A stretch of DNA of 60,000 nucleotides from Polytrichum commune (lineage: Eukaryota > Streptophyta > Polytrichopsida > Polytrichales > Polytrichaceae): NCBI GenBank assembly GCA_950295325.1, contig OX485809.1, positions 4,280,001-4,340,000 of the forward strand, in the 5' to 3' direction. Below the pieces are notes generated by a model. The model worked only from the letters and a program-made list of their open reading frames with translations, ran no database searches and had not been told where the DNA came from. The stretch's first letter is position 1. Each line of letters begins with the position of its first letter. Both the position numbers and the translations under genes were made by a program. Positions 25,801-36,600 of this stretch are shown here, in pieces.

Positions 25801-28800
25801 TAACTTATTTTCATTCATTCATGGCGGCTAAGTACACGATGTTAGCCTTGAGAGTTTAGGTTAAGCCGTCTTAGTGTCCTCATTAGGGTTGTGAACAATG
25901 TTTTCTATCGTTTTGTGCTCATGTTCAGTAGAGGTTGTTTGAGAATTTGCAAGCATGGCTACGAGCTAGAGGCCAATCAGTCATATGTTCCAATTCATTA
26001 ACAAGGATGAGAGACTACTGAGCGTTGCAAGTAATTCTGAAGCTTTGAATGCCCAAGTTGAGATAAATCTCCTTGAAAATTTGGAAAATTCTCTAAAATT
26101 TAGACATTTCGATGATTTCATTTTTCTTTCTTTCTTTCATTTAGGCCATCGAGCCCAATACTTCCTTGAAAATCAGACTTAATTATTTCGAATAGTTTTT
26201 TTCCGGCCAACCTGCTATAAGCTTACAGTATATCAAAACCCATCAACACTAATTAAGGCTTCCAAGTCCGAGCCTTGGCTCTGTCGTAATTGGGGGGTGG
26301 AGTGCCGCGGACTGCCAGGTATGACCAGCTGAAGCATATCATGGATACGGCCGCCGACCATTGCTGCAAGAAGATGCGATTCCACATCCTCACCGATGGC
26401 CGAGATGTGCATGAGGACACGAGCCTGGGTTTTGTGGAGCAGTTGGAGAAGGATCTGTTGGCTTTGCAAAAGTGGGGTTGCGACGCGAGGATCGCGTCGG
26501 GCGGCGGCCGCATGTTTGTCACTATGGATCGCAACAATGTATGTACTACCCGCAAGCTCTGCTTGATAAGGATCGACTTCTAGACTTAGTCAGATTTTTA
26601 TACGTAAAAATTTAACTTAGCTGTTTTCATAGGCATTGGTTACATCAATATATCAATGACCCAAGACGCGACAAGATATGACTCCGGTCCGGTGTTGTCA
26701 CTGGGGTGAATTACACGGTGGCGCTTCATCTGATCTGATTGTGCATTGTTGACCAAAATTATGATGAGGAGGACGAGGACGAGAGGGGGTTGCAATCTGC
26801 AGACATTCGCAAACAAACTTAGAACATTGTTAAGTCATCACAGGAATTCATAACATTGGAGTTATCCTTTGATTAAGTTAGCTTTTTGGTTCAGAGTTGG
26901 TTGTTTTGCATATGGAACTCCTTCATGTTCAGGAAGCTTCAATGCATGTTTGGAGTCAGTGTGGAGGTTTGAACAAAGAACATTTCATATCGGCCCATTG
27001 CGGATCAAACTCATTTTAGCACCTCTTGGCATGTCAAAATGAGTTTTGCCCCCAATGAATCGATATAGAATATTCTTCCTTCAAACCTCCACAGCGACTC
27101 CAAATATGCACCAGAAACTTACCGAACATGAAAAGTCTTGTATGCAAAACAAGCAACTCCTGACCAAAACTTCGGATGATACAAAGGATAGCTCTATTGT
27201 TATTCTTCCGTGGGAGGGACCCGTTTCCAAGAAATAATGGGCCACTCCTGACCAAGTTAGAGCTGAATCTTGGGAACGTATGTCATTCATGCCATTTTTA
27301 GCCCTATTCATGCCTGTATGTAAACGAGGGTGAGCTCCCCACTCTCTTTACTCGTAATGACATACTGTCAATTAAAGTCCACAAACGAACTGATAGACTC
27401 TTGATCGATGAATCCCGCAGGCTGACTGGCGAATTGTAGCACGTGGCTGGTTCGCCCACGTTCTTGGTGAATCGCCACACAAGTTTGAGAGTGCGGCGGA
27501 GGCCATCACGGCCCTCAAGAAGGCCGACCCCAACATGTGCGACCAATACTTGCCGCCGTTTGTGATCGTGCAGAAGAAGAATGGGCAGCCATGGGGTCCC
27601 ATTATGGATGAAGACGTGGTCATCAATTTCAACTTCCGAGCCGACCGCATGATCCAGCTTAGCAAAGCGTTTGTGGATGAGAATTTTGACCGGTTTGATC
27701 GGAAGAGGTGGCCAAATGTTCGGTACGTGGCGCTATGCCAGTACGACCTCGCCACCAAGCTTCCCGTTCACTATTTGGTCGCCCCTCCCACCTTCGACAA
27801 GCTCTCGGGAAAGTATTTGTGCGAAAACGGCGTGCGCACTTTTGTTGTCACGTAAGCAATCATCGCTCTAATTACAACACTCTTTGTATCATGATCCTGC
27901 ATGTTTTCATTTGACAAATGTGTTTACATATACATCAGGAGAACATGTGGTGCACATAACACTATTTCAGGTTCTATGTCAGTGTTTGTCTTTCTAAAGT
28001 TTGAAAAAAATTCTGGGCACTTCCCTGTGACAATATTGTTTGAGTGAACTTTTTGGAATCCCTCCATAATTTACGTATGTTGGTAATACTTCACTAACAG
28101 GAGGGTGTAGCTTTGACATAGAAACAATCCTTAATTCGTGTGTGTGGACACTCGAAGCTACATGAGTGGGACTATTGGTTGAGAAAAAAAATTCACTGAA
28201 GATGTACATACAAATGTGTTGTAGAACAACATCACAGCCATTATATACATACATAAGTATATGTATGTAAATTAGACGTAAGCAAGAGTGTAATTTGAAA
28301 TAGAAATTAGAAGCACGGAGGGACTACATAAGAAGAGAGGAGGGGAGTGATTTTCTTCAACTTCATGTTGTTGCTCTCAAGCCTCCTCTCCGTAGCTCAT
28401 GGCTGGATGGTACAATATGTCATGTAAACTCCTCTAGCCTTACAGATTGTTACAATGTCGATTGTGCAATCCACCACTACAAAATCGATTTGGATGTGTT
28501 CAATTTGCAGTGAAACGCAAAAGATGGGTCACATAACGTTCAACTGGAATGGAAACTACTCAAAGAAGATCCACGATCGCCTTGAAACATACCAAGAGAT
28601 ACAGAGTGAGAACGTGAAGTTTGATGTAGAGCCGGAAATGCGTGCGGCCACCATAGCCAATGTTGCTCATGATGCATTGACTTCGGGTCACTATGACTAC
28701 GTTCGTGTCATGTTTGCCAACGGGGACATGGTTGGGCATACTCGAGACTTTGAGGCCACCAAGCGGGCATGTATGGCTGTTGACGAAGGAATCAAGGCAA

Positions 28801-31142
28801 GGTTCATAATATTCTTCAAATGGGGAAGTTTGTTCTCCTTCTTGTTTAACAATATAGAGTTGGGGAACATGGGTGCTTGTGACCCCACCCTGTATAACAT
28901 TGGTTGCCAAACTTAAAGTATGAGTTTTCACATCTAGTTCAAGGCTAGGGTGTGTATGGTGATTGGCCAGCCAAGTCCAATGAAGAGGTGGTACTTGGCC
29001 AAGAGGTAAGTTCACCCCATTAATCGTACTCAGATTCAAACCGAGAGGTATGGGATTCGAGAATAAGTGCATGCGATACTAGGGCCACCAAACACCCTAA
29101 TCCAACTGAAGTCTAAATATTATGTTTCTTCAAAAGGGTACCCTTTTCATGTGCATCATTTGTGTGAAGCTCATCACCATAACATTACCAAGAACCTCAA
29201 GTGAGTTCTCTTCTAATTGAGAGGTTGGCCTTGCAGTGCCCAAAGTCTACGTCATAGAGCATCTTCAAGGCACACTGGGCACAAACCCCACGTTGTCCCT
29301 AGGCTGACAAACCATGTGTTGAGGGTTTAATATTGTTATGACATGATCCTTGTCCAAAATACAATGTTTTCAATCTTTTGAAATTGGCAAGATAGCATGT
29401 GTTTTAAAACACTATGGGTTTTGGCCCAAAGGGACATCTAGACTAGTGCTAGTTTGGTCTCACCATTTTTGCATGCCACCCAAGTATATTTTATGAGGAT
29501 TTTACATGCTTCTTATACCGAGAGGGTAAGGGTATGCTTCTTCAGTACATTCTTGTTTATCATACCATTCAAATCTACATACCACACACGATCAAACTAC
29601 CTCTCTTGTCATTTTGATCTATAACCCATGCAAGAGGAGGTACTTGAGTATAAACATGATGCTCAAAGTTGATATTCACATCATAAGATTACTCAAATTT
29701 ACAAACATTAAAACTTGACAAATATCACTATAGTACAAATAACTTTCCAGCTTTGATACCAATCAAGTAACATAACATTACTCCACGACATGGACCCTCA
29801 AAATAAAACAGTCGAAGGTTGGAAACTCAGTCTTAATTTGAGTCTCCCTAGCCTCCATAGTGTTTCAAGCATCTAATTGCTATACTACGAGGGCCCACAG
29901 AACAAGAGCTACATGCTGAGTAATGTTGTGAAGTTCTTTGAAATCACTATTGATATTGTGGATCGCTACTATGCGTTCACCTAGTATATTTACCAGTCCC
30001 ACATTCATCTAGACCTAGAAAGCAACTAAAATTAAGATAATCGATAGCTTCGCTCATAGATTATTGCGTTTAATTTGTGGTTTTGTTTGGGGAGGGGAAT
30101 GCAGCTGCTATTGGAGGGTGTGGAACAGTGTAAAGGCATTTTCATGATCGTGGGTGACCATGGCAATTGCGACGACATGGCCCAACGCAACGAAGATGGC
30201 ACTCCCGTCATGGACGCCTCCGGCTGCAAGGCCCTCCCCAAAACATGTCACTCCATTGACGAGGTACACAATGTAGACTTGTTTTCTTAATCGGACCCGT
30301 GTATTTGATTCATATGTGGTTTGGCGATGATCAAAGAGCAAACATTATAAAGAAACACATGTTTAAAGGAGATTGGACAACGTCTTCACATATGAATAAC
30401 TACTCTACACTCAATAGTGGACACGATTGAGAGGACCTCATATGTATTCAGTTAAGAAGTCAACTATACATATCAGCTTCTGACAACCATAACTAAACCA
30501 TGGGAGGTCCAGTTTTCAATCCGGTATTTGCATATGTTTCATCGAAGATTCGCTAGTGCAACACAAGTTTTGTTGTGTGAATCAAATCGGTAGAAGTTGA
30601 AGGACATGAAGAACGAACTAAATCACACCCTGTTAACACTGAAGCTTGGAGACACAACTCGTTCATGCTATTATTATACACACTACTCAATCATAAACTC
30701 CGAAGCTTGGAGACGCAACTCGTTCATGCTATTATACACACTACTCAATCACAAACTCTGAAGCTTGGAGACACAACTCGTTCATGCTAATATACACACT
30801 ACTCAATCACAAACTCCGAAACTTGCATGAGCTTCCCACGATCTTAACAATGTTGTGGAGGTTGTGAGCCTCACGGTGTGATATCATTCTGCTATGAATT
30901 TGCAGGTGCCAATAGTAATTGGAGGACCTGGAATCCACCCAAATGTGAGGTTTCGGGACAACATCCGGAATGCAGGCCTTGCGAATGTGGCGGCCACGTA
31001 CATGAACTTGATGGGATTTGAAGCTCCGTACTACTATGAACCGTCTCTGCTCACCTTTGACTACAACCCATGGATGTTCACCGGTGTCCATGAGGAGTAT
31101 GTGCCCCCAATGGATAGGCAAAGGGCAGTTATCAAAAAATAA
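22869..31142 (+). CDS. Cofactor-independent phosphoglycerate mutase-like protein, active site altered (7 exons, 592 aa)
   Basis: The family interconverts 3- and 2-phosphoglycerate using two Mn2+ and a phosphoserine intermediate. Exons: 22869-23176, 25475-25612, 26319-26538, 27421-27851, 28511-28796, 30105-30263, 30906-31142; phases 2,2,0,2,0,0. All introns are GT-AG except intron 5 (AAG|GCAAGG, GC-AG). The start is the first ATG after an in-frame TAG. Conserved: LLSDGGVHSR, HILTDGRDV, ASGGGRM, NFRADRM, KMGHITFNWNGN, DMVGH, DHGN, KTCHS and IGGPG. Altered: the first-strand DGWG metal aspartate is Ser (SGWG), and the MGNSEVGHNALG catalytic serine is Gly (TGNGEAGNNALG). The other Mn ligands remain. 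Length is slightly above the usual ~556-560 aa. It is either a pseudoenzyme with a preserved frame or a gene in early decay; normal mutase activity is not expected. Confidence 0.88.
23300..23415 (+). mobile_element. Dispersed ~230 bp element, copy C (right half, in mutase intron 1)
   Basis: This segment matches the right half of the dispersed element: CCTCTAAAATGACCGGTAAT, then CTTCAACCGGTTATTTCTCA and AACTCAACC. The left half is absent; the sequence just before it is mutase intron. Confidence 0.5.
23864..23882. repeat. Poly-C tract in mutase intron 1
   Basis: A run of about 18 cytosines, preceded by CCCA and followed by six adenines. The length may be uncertain because such runs are error-prone in sequencing. 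Confidence 0.8.
24591..25175. repeat. 23-bp perfect inverted repeat in mutase intron 1
   Basis: The 23 bases at 24,591-24,613 (starting CCAAAGCATGGTAAAG) recur exactly inverted at 25,153-25,175, about 540 bp apart. This could bound an inserted element of about 585 bp. The interior has no coding frame with motifs, and I see no clear target duplication. Confidence 0.6.
25613..25680 (+). pseudogene. Degenerate copy of the start of mutase exon 3, inside intron 2
   Basis: Immediately after the exon 2 donor the sequence still reads YNQLKH...LLQEDAVPF. It resembles the first ~65 bases of the real exon 3 (26,319 on: YDQLKHIMDTAADHCCKKMRF), including a shared GCAAGAAGATGC block. The junction AG|GTA is the same at both places. 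I read this as a duplication of the exon 3 start in which the upstream copy has decayed. Retaining it would extend the frame only to a stop at 25,710-25,712. Confidence 0.55.
26860..27203. repeat. Long imperfect hairpin in mutase intron 3
   Basis: The arms 26,860-27,022 and 27,031-27,203 are reverse complements at roughly 80% identity by eye. Paired blocks include GTTATCCTTTG, TTGTTTTGCATA, TTTGGAGTC, TGTGGAGGTTTGAA and AAACTCATTTT, with a loop of only about 8 bases. If transcribed within the intron it would fold into a stem of about 165 bp. It may be a fold-back transposon. It has no coding frame. Confidence 0.75.
30641..30825. repeat. ~60 bp tandem repeat in mutase intron 6
   Basis: Three near-identical units begin GAAGCTTGGAGAC at 30,641, 30,702 and 30,760, each followed by CAACTCGTTCATGCTA and CACTACTCAATCA. 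A decayed fourth start is near 30,817. The array ends about 80 bp before the exon 7 acceptor. Confidence 0.85.
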
Positions 31143-31160
31143 TAAGTAGGACAAAAACAC

Positions 31161-31640
31161 ATGTCAAGTTCACCACAATACATTCCATTACAACCATTGA
31201 CACCATCCCAATGCAAAATCATTCCTACTTTCCACACGTTAAATCATAGACTTGCCATCGAAACGAGTCGGTGGTCAACTTTCCTAAATCTTGGGGATCT
31301 CAGATTATGCCAACTATATTATGAAAATGCAGTTGAAAATGAAGCACACTTTGTGTTGGAGTGTCCCCACTACAGCTGCACTAGTGATAGAGCTTTCCCT
31401 TCCCTATTCAAGAGTGTAGTACTAGGTAGTCTCGAGTCCTTTTTCCAAGTGGACCATTAAGTTGATATCAGCTTATATTTTACTCAGGCCATTGCACTCG
31501 ATTATTCTTTGTAATTCACCTTTTCAACACCATCTTGATGTAACTTGTACTCCCGTAAGCCTTTTGGCTTCTTGGACTTTAAAATCAGTATCATTTCATT
31601 GCTTTAGGAGGTACTCTATTTCATCTTTAGAATCGTCGGA
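31161..31640 (+). mobile_element. LINE-like 3' remnant just after the mutase stop
   Basis: The frame 31,161-31,460 reads HRLAIETSRWS...LRLCQLYYENAVENEAHFVLECPHY. This is the zinc-finger-like tail common at the C-terminus of non-LTR reverse transcriptases (E.HF..EC..Y). The following VVLGS..SFFQ.DH and the non-coding tail with ACCATCTTGATGTA...CTTTTGGCTTC recur at 51.93-52.13 kb. Only the 3' end is present. It begins 18 bases after the mutase stop, so it probably lies in or near that gene's 3' UTR. Confidence 0.6.
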
Positions 31641-31899
31641 ATGTAGTTTCCACATGCGGTTCAAGTGGGTCTCAGCCCATGTGGAAATGACACATGTGGC
31701 AGAGTTCGAGAAGGAAATAATTATGAATTTCAGTCAGAACAGAACCCTCTATGGTACACATGTGGTAGATATCGGCCATGCCCACCGTGGAGGAGATCGT
31801 TGGATGCCTGTATGTGTGGCCACATGAATCCATTCTTCAATAATAATTCAGTGCTTCCAGAATCTAACCAAGTTTAATATTCAAAGAACAAACCAAGAT

Positions 31900-33660
31900 A
31901 CTTGCTCATGATAATCATAACATCAAGGTTTGTCATGGGCTGGAATTCTTCTAGATTATGAGTGAATGTGAATGCACATGGGTGCTGTACAATGGAGCCT
32001 GCTGTCATATTTGTAGTTTCATAGACACCTTATTTTCATCAGGAAAGAATGTACGGAGGCTGTACTTGCGAACCCTAAACCCTTTCGCCCATCACAAAGT
32101 TGAGAGTCACCTTGACCGCAGATTTTGAGAAACTACGAACAACATTGGATGAAACAATATACCTCTGGAGTGTTTCTCGTTGCACATAGATGATTAATTG
32201 AAACTTGGAAATCCATCATATTCACAGGAGCCTCCTTTAAGGTAGAGCATTCTAAGGGTGAGTTTTCATGCAGGTCACTCACCAACTAGATTGTAGAAAA
32301 TAATGAGTCGGAGGTGTTCGCATGTAGTTAAGCACATTCTGGTGGTCCACTAGAATATGGAGGGTCGTGGACACATGCCACAAGACCTCCATGTGTCCAC
32401 CAATATATCAATGCAGCCTACATGAAAACACACCCTAAGACCTCTACACTAAAATCTTGCACGCCGAGTATATGTTGATTTTAAGAATGGCTCGTGTTAA
32501 GTTGCCCGTGATGGTTTTAGGTCATCTACCAATAAAACTTGGAACCCCTATAACTTTTGCAATATTTGGTGTTAAGTCTCCCCTGAGTTCAAGGCATAAT
32601 TTGGTGCATTGGAACCCCCATTCGATTGCTAACAAGCATCTTTTGAGACTTCTTTCCATCTAATAATAATAGTTCTATGCAAGTGACAGTCTTAGGACTG
32701 CCCACCTTACACTCAGAAGGTAATAAAAGCACCATCTTCCATCTTCAAGTTAGCCAATGAGTTGACTTGAGTATTCAATATCTTCTCCTTGCCACCAAAA
32801 ATTTAATTAGAACTTAATTTGGGGACAGCAAATCAATGACAGGCCAGAAAGAAATTTACACAAAAACTGTCACGAAGCCCCTCACACTCCACCACACTAT
32901 AAGACTAGACTACCATTCCTAGGCACAACTACAAGGCCAATATCTAACATTTTTAGATCCAGAAATACTTTGATCACTCCATTAAAGCCTCAAAAGTGGT
33001 TGATTGCAATTTGAGAGAGAGCAGGTATAATTGGAAAGAGGAGCAACAGGTTTCACTCTCGAAACACAAAGGTTGGGATTGATGAAATTTACATTTTCTG
33101 TAGAATGCATTTACCTGAAACCAAAGCCATCATGTCATAACCAATACAAGAAGGCACTACCTAACTCAAAATGTAGATGATCAATACTAAATCAAAATTT
33201 TATTCTGGAGCTCACTGTATATCACATCTTTTGAAATCTCAAGATCTCTGGCAGAAGATGTTTTACTGCTCTCTACCTTAAAGGTGACCAAAGAACAGTT
33301 CACCATCCTATAAATCTCTGAGAAACTCCACAGATCTGGGTGTCAACCAGAACACATTGCATATAGCAGGGTTGAGCCAGTACTAGCACACCATTGCTGC
33401 GAGTGTTCTAGAGTGGTAATTGTTCTACAGGACCAGCAATAATCCCATTGCTAATAGAGGTTGGGAGACCATCAAGCTGCAAATTTGCTTCAGATTGACT
33501 TTACAAATACTTACTCTACCTCAAGTCTCAACACAAGATAAATATCTGTCAACTTCCCTCTCTCTGCCCACCCGAAGCAACGAGGGAAATTGCTGGTGAA
33601 AATCACCTGTTGAGCACATTCTTACCTGTACTTGGAAGCTACTCCAACTTGAAGCTCTAA
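31900..33660. other. Intergenic, no gene supported
   Basis: Spacer between the convergent mutase and AP-1 gamma genes. I see no coding motif or clear repeat. The right-hand part should include the AP-1 gamma 3' UTR. Confidence 0.5.
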
Positions 33661-33665
33661 TATAA

Positions 33666-36600
33666 CTACAAATCTGCTGGGAAGTTGTTGACCTGACCTT
33701 GCTCCAGGATAGCCTCACCATCCACTTTATAATTTATCCTCACCTTCATGACCAGAGGTTTCTGCAGCACAAATCGTCATAATGAGCAAGATCATAATAA
33801 AAGCTCATGCCTAACCTCATTGTTGATCCAAAATATATGTTTACAGATATACAATAATAGGACCATAAAATGTATTCCTTTTTAACATTTCCTTTTATGC
33901 AGTTGATCCTACACAAAGATATTTGATTGTATTGAGAAAATTCTTGGTTGGTTCACGCCAGTTTTACATCACTCCTTTGAGCCCTCAAATTGGATCCAGG
34001 GTCCCAGGCTCTAGTCAAAGGAACATGTGGAGGTGGTAAGTGTTTCCTACTGGACCTAAGCTAACTGGACCTAGGTCTCCATCTCCTCTGGATAGGGTTG
34101 CAGGAAATTCCAGTATATCCGATTAAAGACGCCCATCTGACAGTAGAATACCTGCTTTGATAACATAGTAGCACGATGACCAGATTTTCAGCGGGAGAAC
34201 CTATCTTATGACATACAAATGCGGAAATTAAATTGAGCTGGTACCCCTCTTTGGTGTAAAAAGAATTCCTACATTATTTGTTGCAGTGCATGTGCATAAC
34301 AACCTTCTGTCTAGGTCTTGCCTCATTGTTACAACACAGAACCACATCAAATTGTGAATTGGTGGGTACCTCGCCATGCATACTATTGGTTACTGTGATC
34401 ATTTGAGTAATAATGCCAGTGCTATTTGCAGGAAGGAAGGCATTGCTGGCAGGCTCCAATCGCAAGTTCATGAACTGTCAAGAGAGATAACAAACAAACC
34501 ATCAACTGGGAAATTAAGTATCCTATAACTGTGGAAGGTGGAATTCTTGGTTATATGAGACACTCAAAATGAGGATCTGGACAGACATTACCTCCCTGCA
34601 CAAAAGAGTAGCCGAGGTGCAGTGCCAACAAGCACAAGCCCTGAGGTGATCGATCAAGAATAATCATACAACTAGTGAAAGAGACTTCCCAGATCATCGA
34701 ATTCAACTTCTTCTGGAATCATGAAGCACATGCATGGTGATTTTATGACCTCTTAAGACAACAAAGCTTCCCAGGTCACTAAGGGCAAACTAATAAAATA
34801 AAAGTCACTGACACGAAGGGATAAGGCCCTGCTGCCTCCAGATTGAACTTTTAGCTTACCTTGGGAACTGCAGCTTGAAAAATGAAATCTGTATATGGTG
34901 TAGGAGAGGTGTTGTAATATGATGCCTTAATAACTGTAGTTTGCGGGGACCCTGATGCTTTTGCAAAATCAAATGTTACTTTCAATCCCTTGGATCGCAT
35001 GGCAACTATAGATGGGAACACTGTCCAATCTGTACACACCCACAGCACATTGTGTCATGGACCCCAACAGCACATTCTCATTTTATAGCACATCCAGTAA
35101 AGATAACATTTGACTAATATACTACATAATCTGACATAAAAGCATATTCTCTGACAGAAACTTCGGCATTAGATAGGATCTGCTATCAAACCTGGCTGAC
35201 TTGGCTTGGATGGTGAGTCAGGATGATAACCATCAGGGAAGTCATCTAGGAGAGAACTTGTGTTCTGCACAAGATTTGTCGACTTGGTATCAGCAAGAGA
35301 CAAGAGGTTACTGGACTGGCTTGATGTTGCTTGTGTTGTAGAAACCCTTGGAGATCGTATACTTGAAAGGGAATTGCGGGAAACTGAAGAATACTCAGGG
35401 GAATCCGCCAGCGACAAGATGTCTCGGAGGGCATTCGAGCCTCCTGTTGATGAGCTTTGCACTGTATAACAAAAAGAACGAAAATATCTCATTAAAATCT
35501 TAATTTCGACCTGACAATCCCCAAGCATCAGTTGACCAGGTTGAAGCATTTGTAGGCCTCCTTATAAAAAGCTCAGAAAAACAGACCAGAACAACGAAAA
35601 ACACAGGGTCTGACAATAAATCACAAGGAACTACTAACGATAGGTAAAACTCCCTATGCATATCTTTGAGATCTACTAGTTCTGCCTTTGACAACCATGA
35701 CAAAATAGTAAAGGAGAGGGGGAAACAACTTGCCTTCATTTGTTGTCACAGTTGATGTGGATGGTAAACTACCACTTAGCAGGTCCAGCAATGCATCTCC
35801 AACATTTTTTGATGACGTTATATGTTCATCAGGATGGAAGGTGATAAAATCGATGAGGTTCTCTGTGGTTGCTGGCATTGAGGCTGAAGAAGTTGGGCTC
35901 TTGGTATCACGAGGGAGTTTAGATTGTTTGGTCTTTACTTTCTCAATTTCCGATCCAATATCAGGGTGCTTGGCAGAATATGAGACCTCTTCCAACACAG
36001 GCATCCGATCCACGAGCATTGCCCTGCAGAACAGGGTCTCACAACAGTCAAGACACATTTTATTGCATCAGCAACGTATATGTACAACATGTAAAGGACA
36101 ACCTCAGAAATTGTGTACAGGCTTCTCACCCTGAGGTGTCTGCTCAAGGCTTTATATGCAAATCCTCTGTGAATTTCGTTCTACTATCTTCTGATTATTC
36201 TGACCTTACAGTCATCTCATAATTCTCCTCAAACAGTGCAGAACTTTCTCAGTAAAACATGCAGACAAAGAGCAGCTGAATGTTTACATGCTTAGAATAT
36301 GCCAACAGACACCACATGAAGACATCAAAAAAAAAATACTAGACCCTCAATTAACCACTTCACTGTAGTTGCATAATCAGTGTAGTCAATTCTTGAGGGT
36401 TTGTCTATTCAGCAGGGCCTGGTAGCTGGAGTACAGAAATAAGCAGGCCTTAAAATCAAAAGTAGGTTCAAATCGCAAAACAAAAATACAATTTATATCA
36501 CCCTGAACATTGGACAGCTCTTATAATGAATGGTCGTTTTTCAGATAAAGTTTGGAGAACTAACGCCATATTGGAGTGCCTACGGATAATGGATCCAAAC

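Noticed and set aside
28560-29072. 170-codon minus-strand open frame
   Set aside because: It is antisense to mutase exon 5, which has clear family motifs and splice sites.
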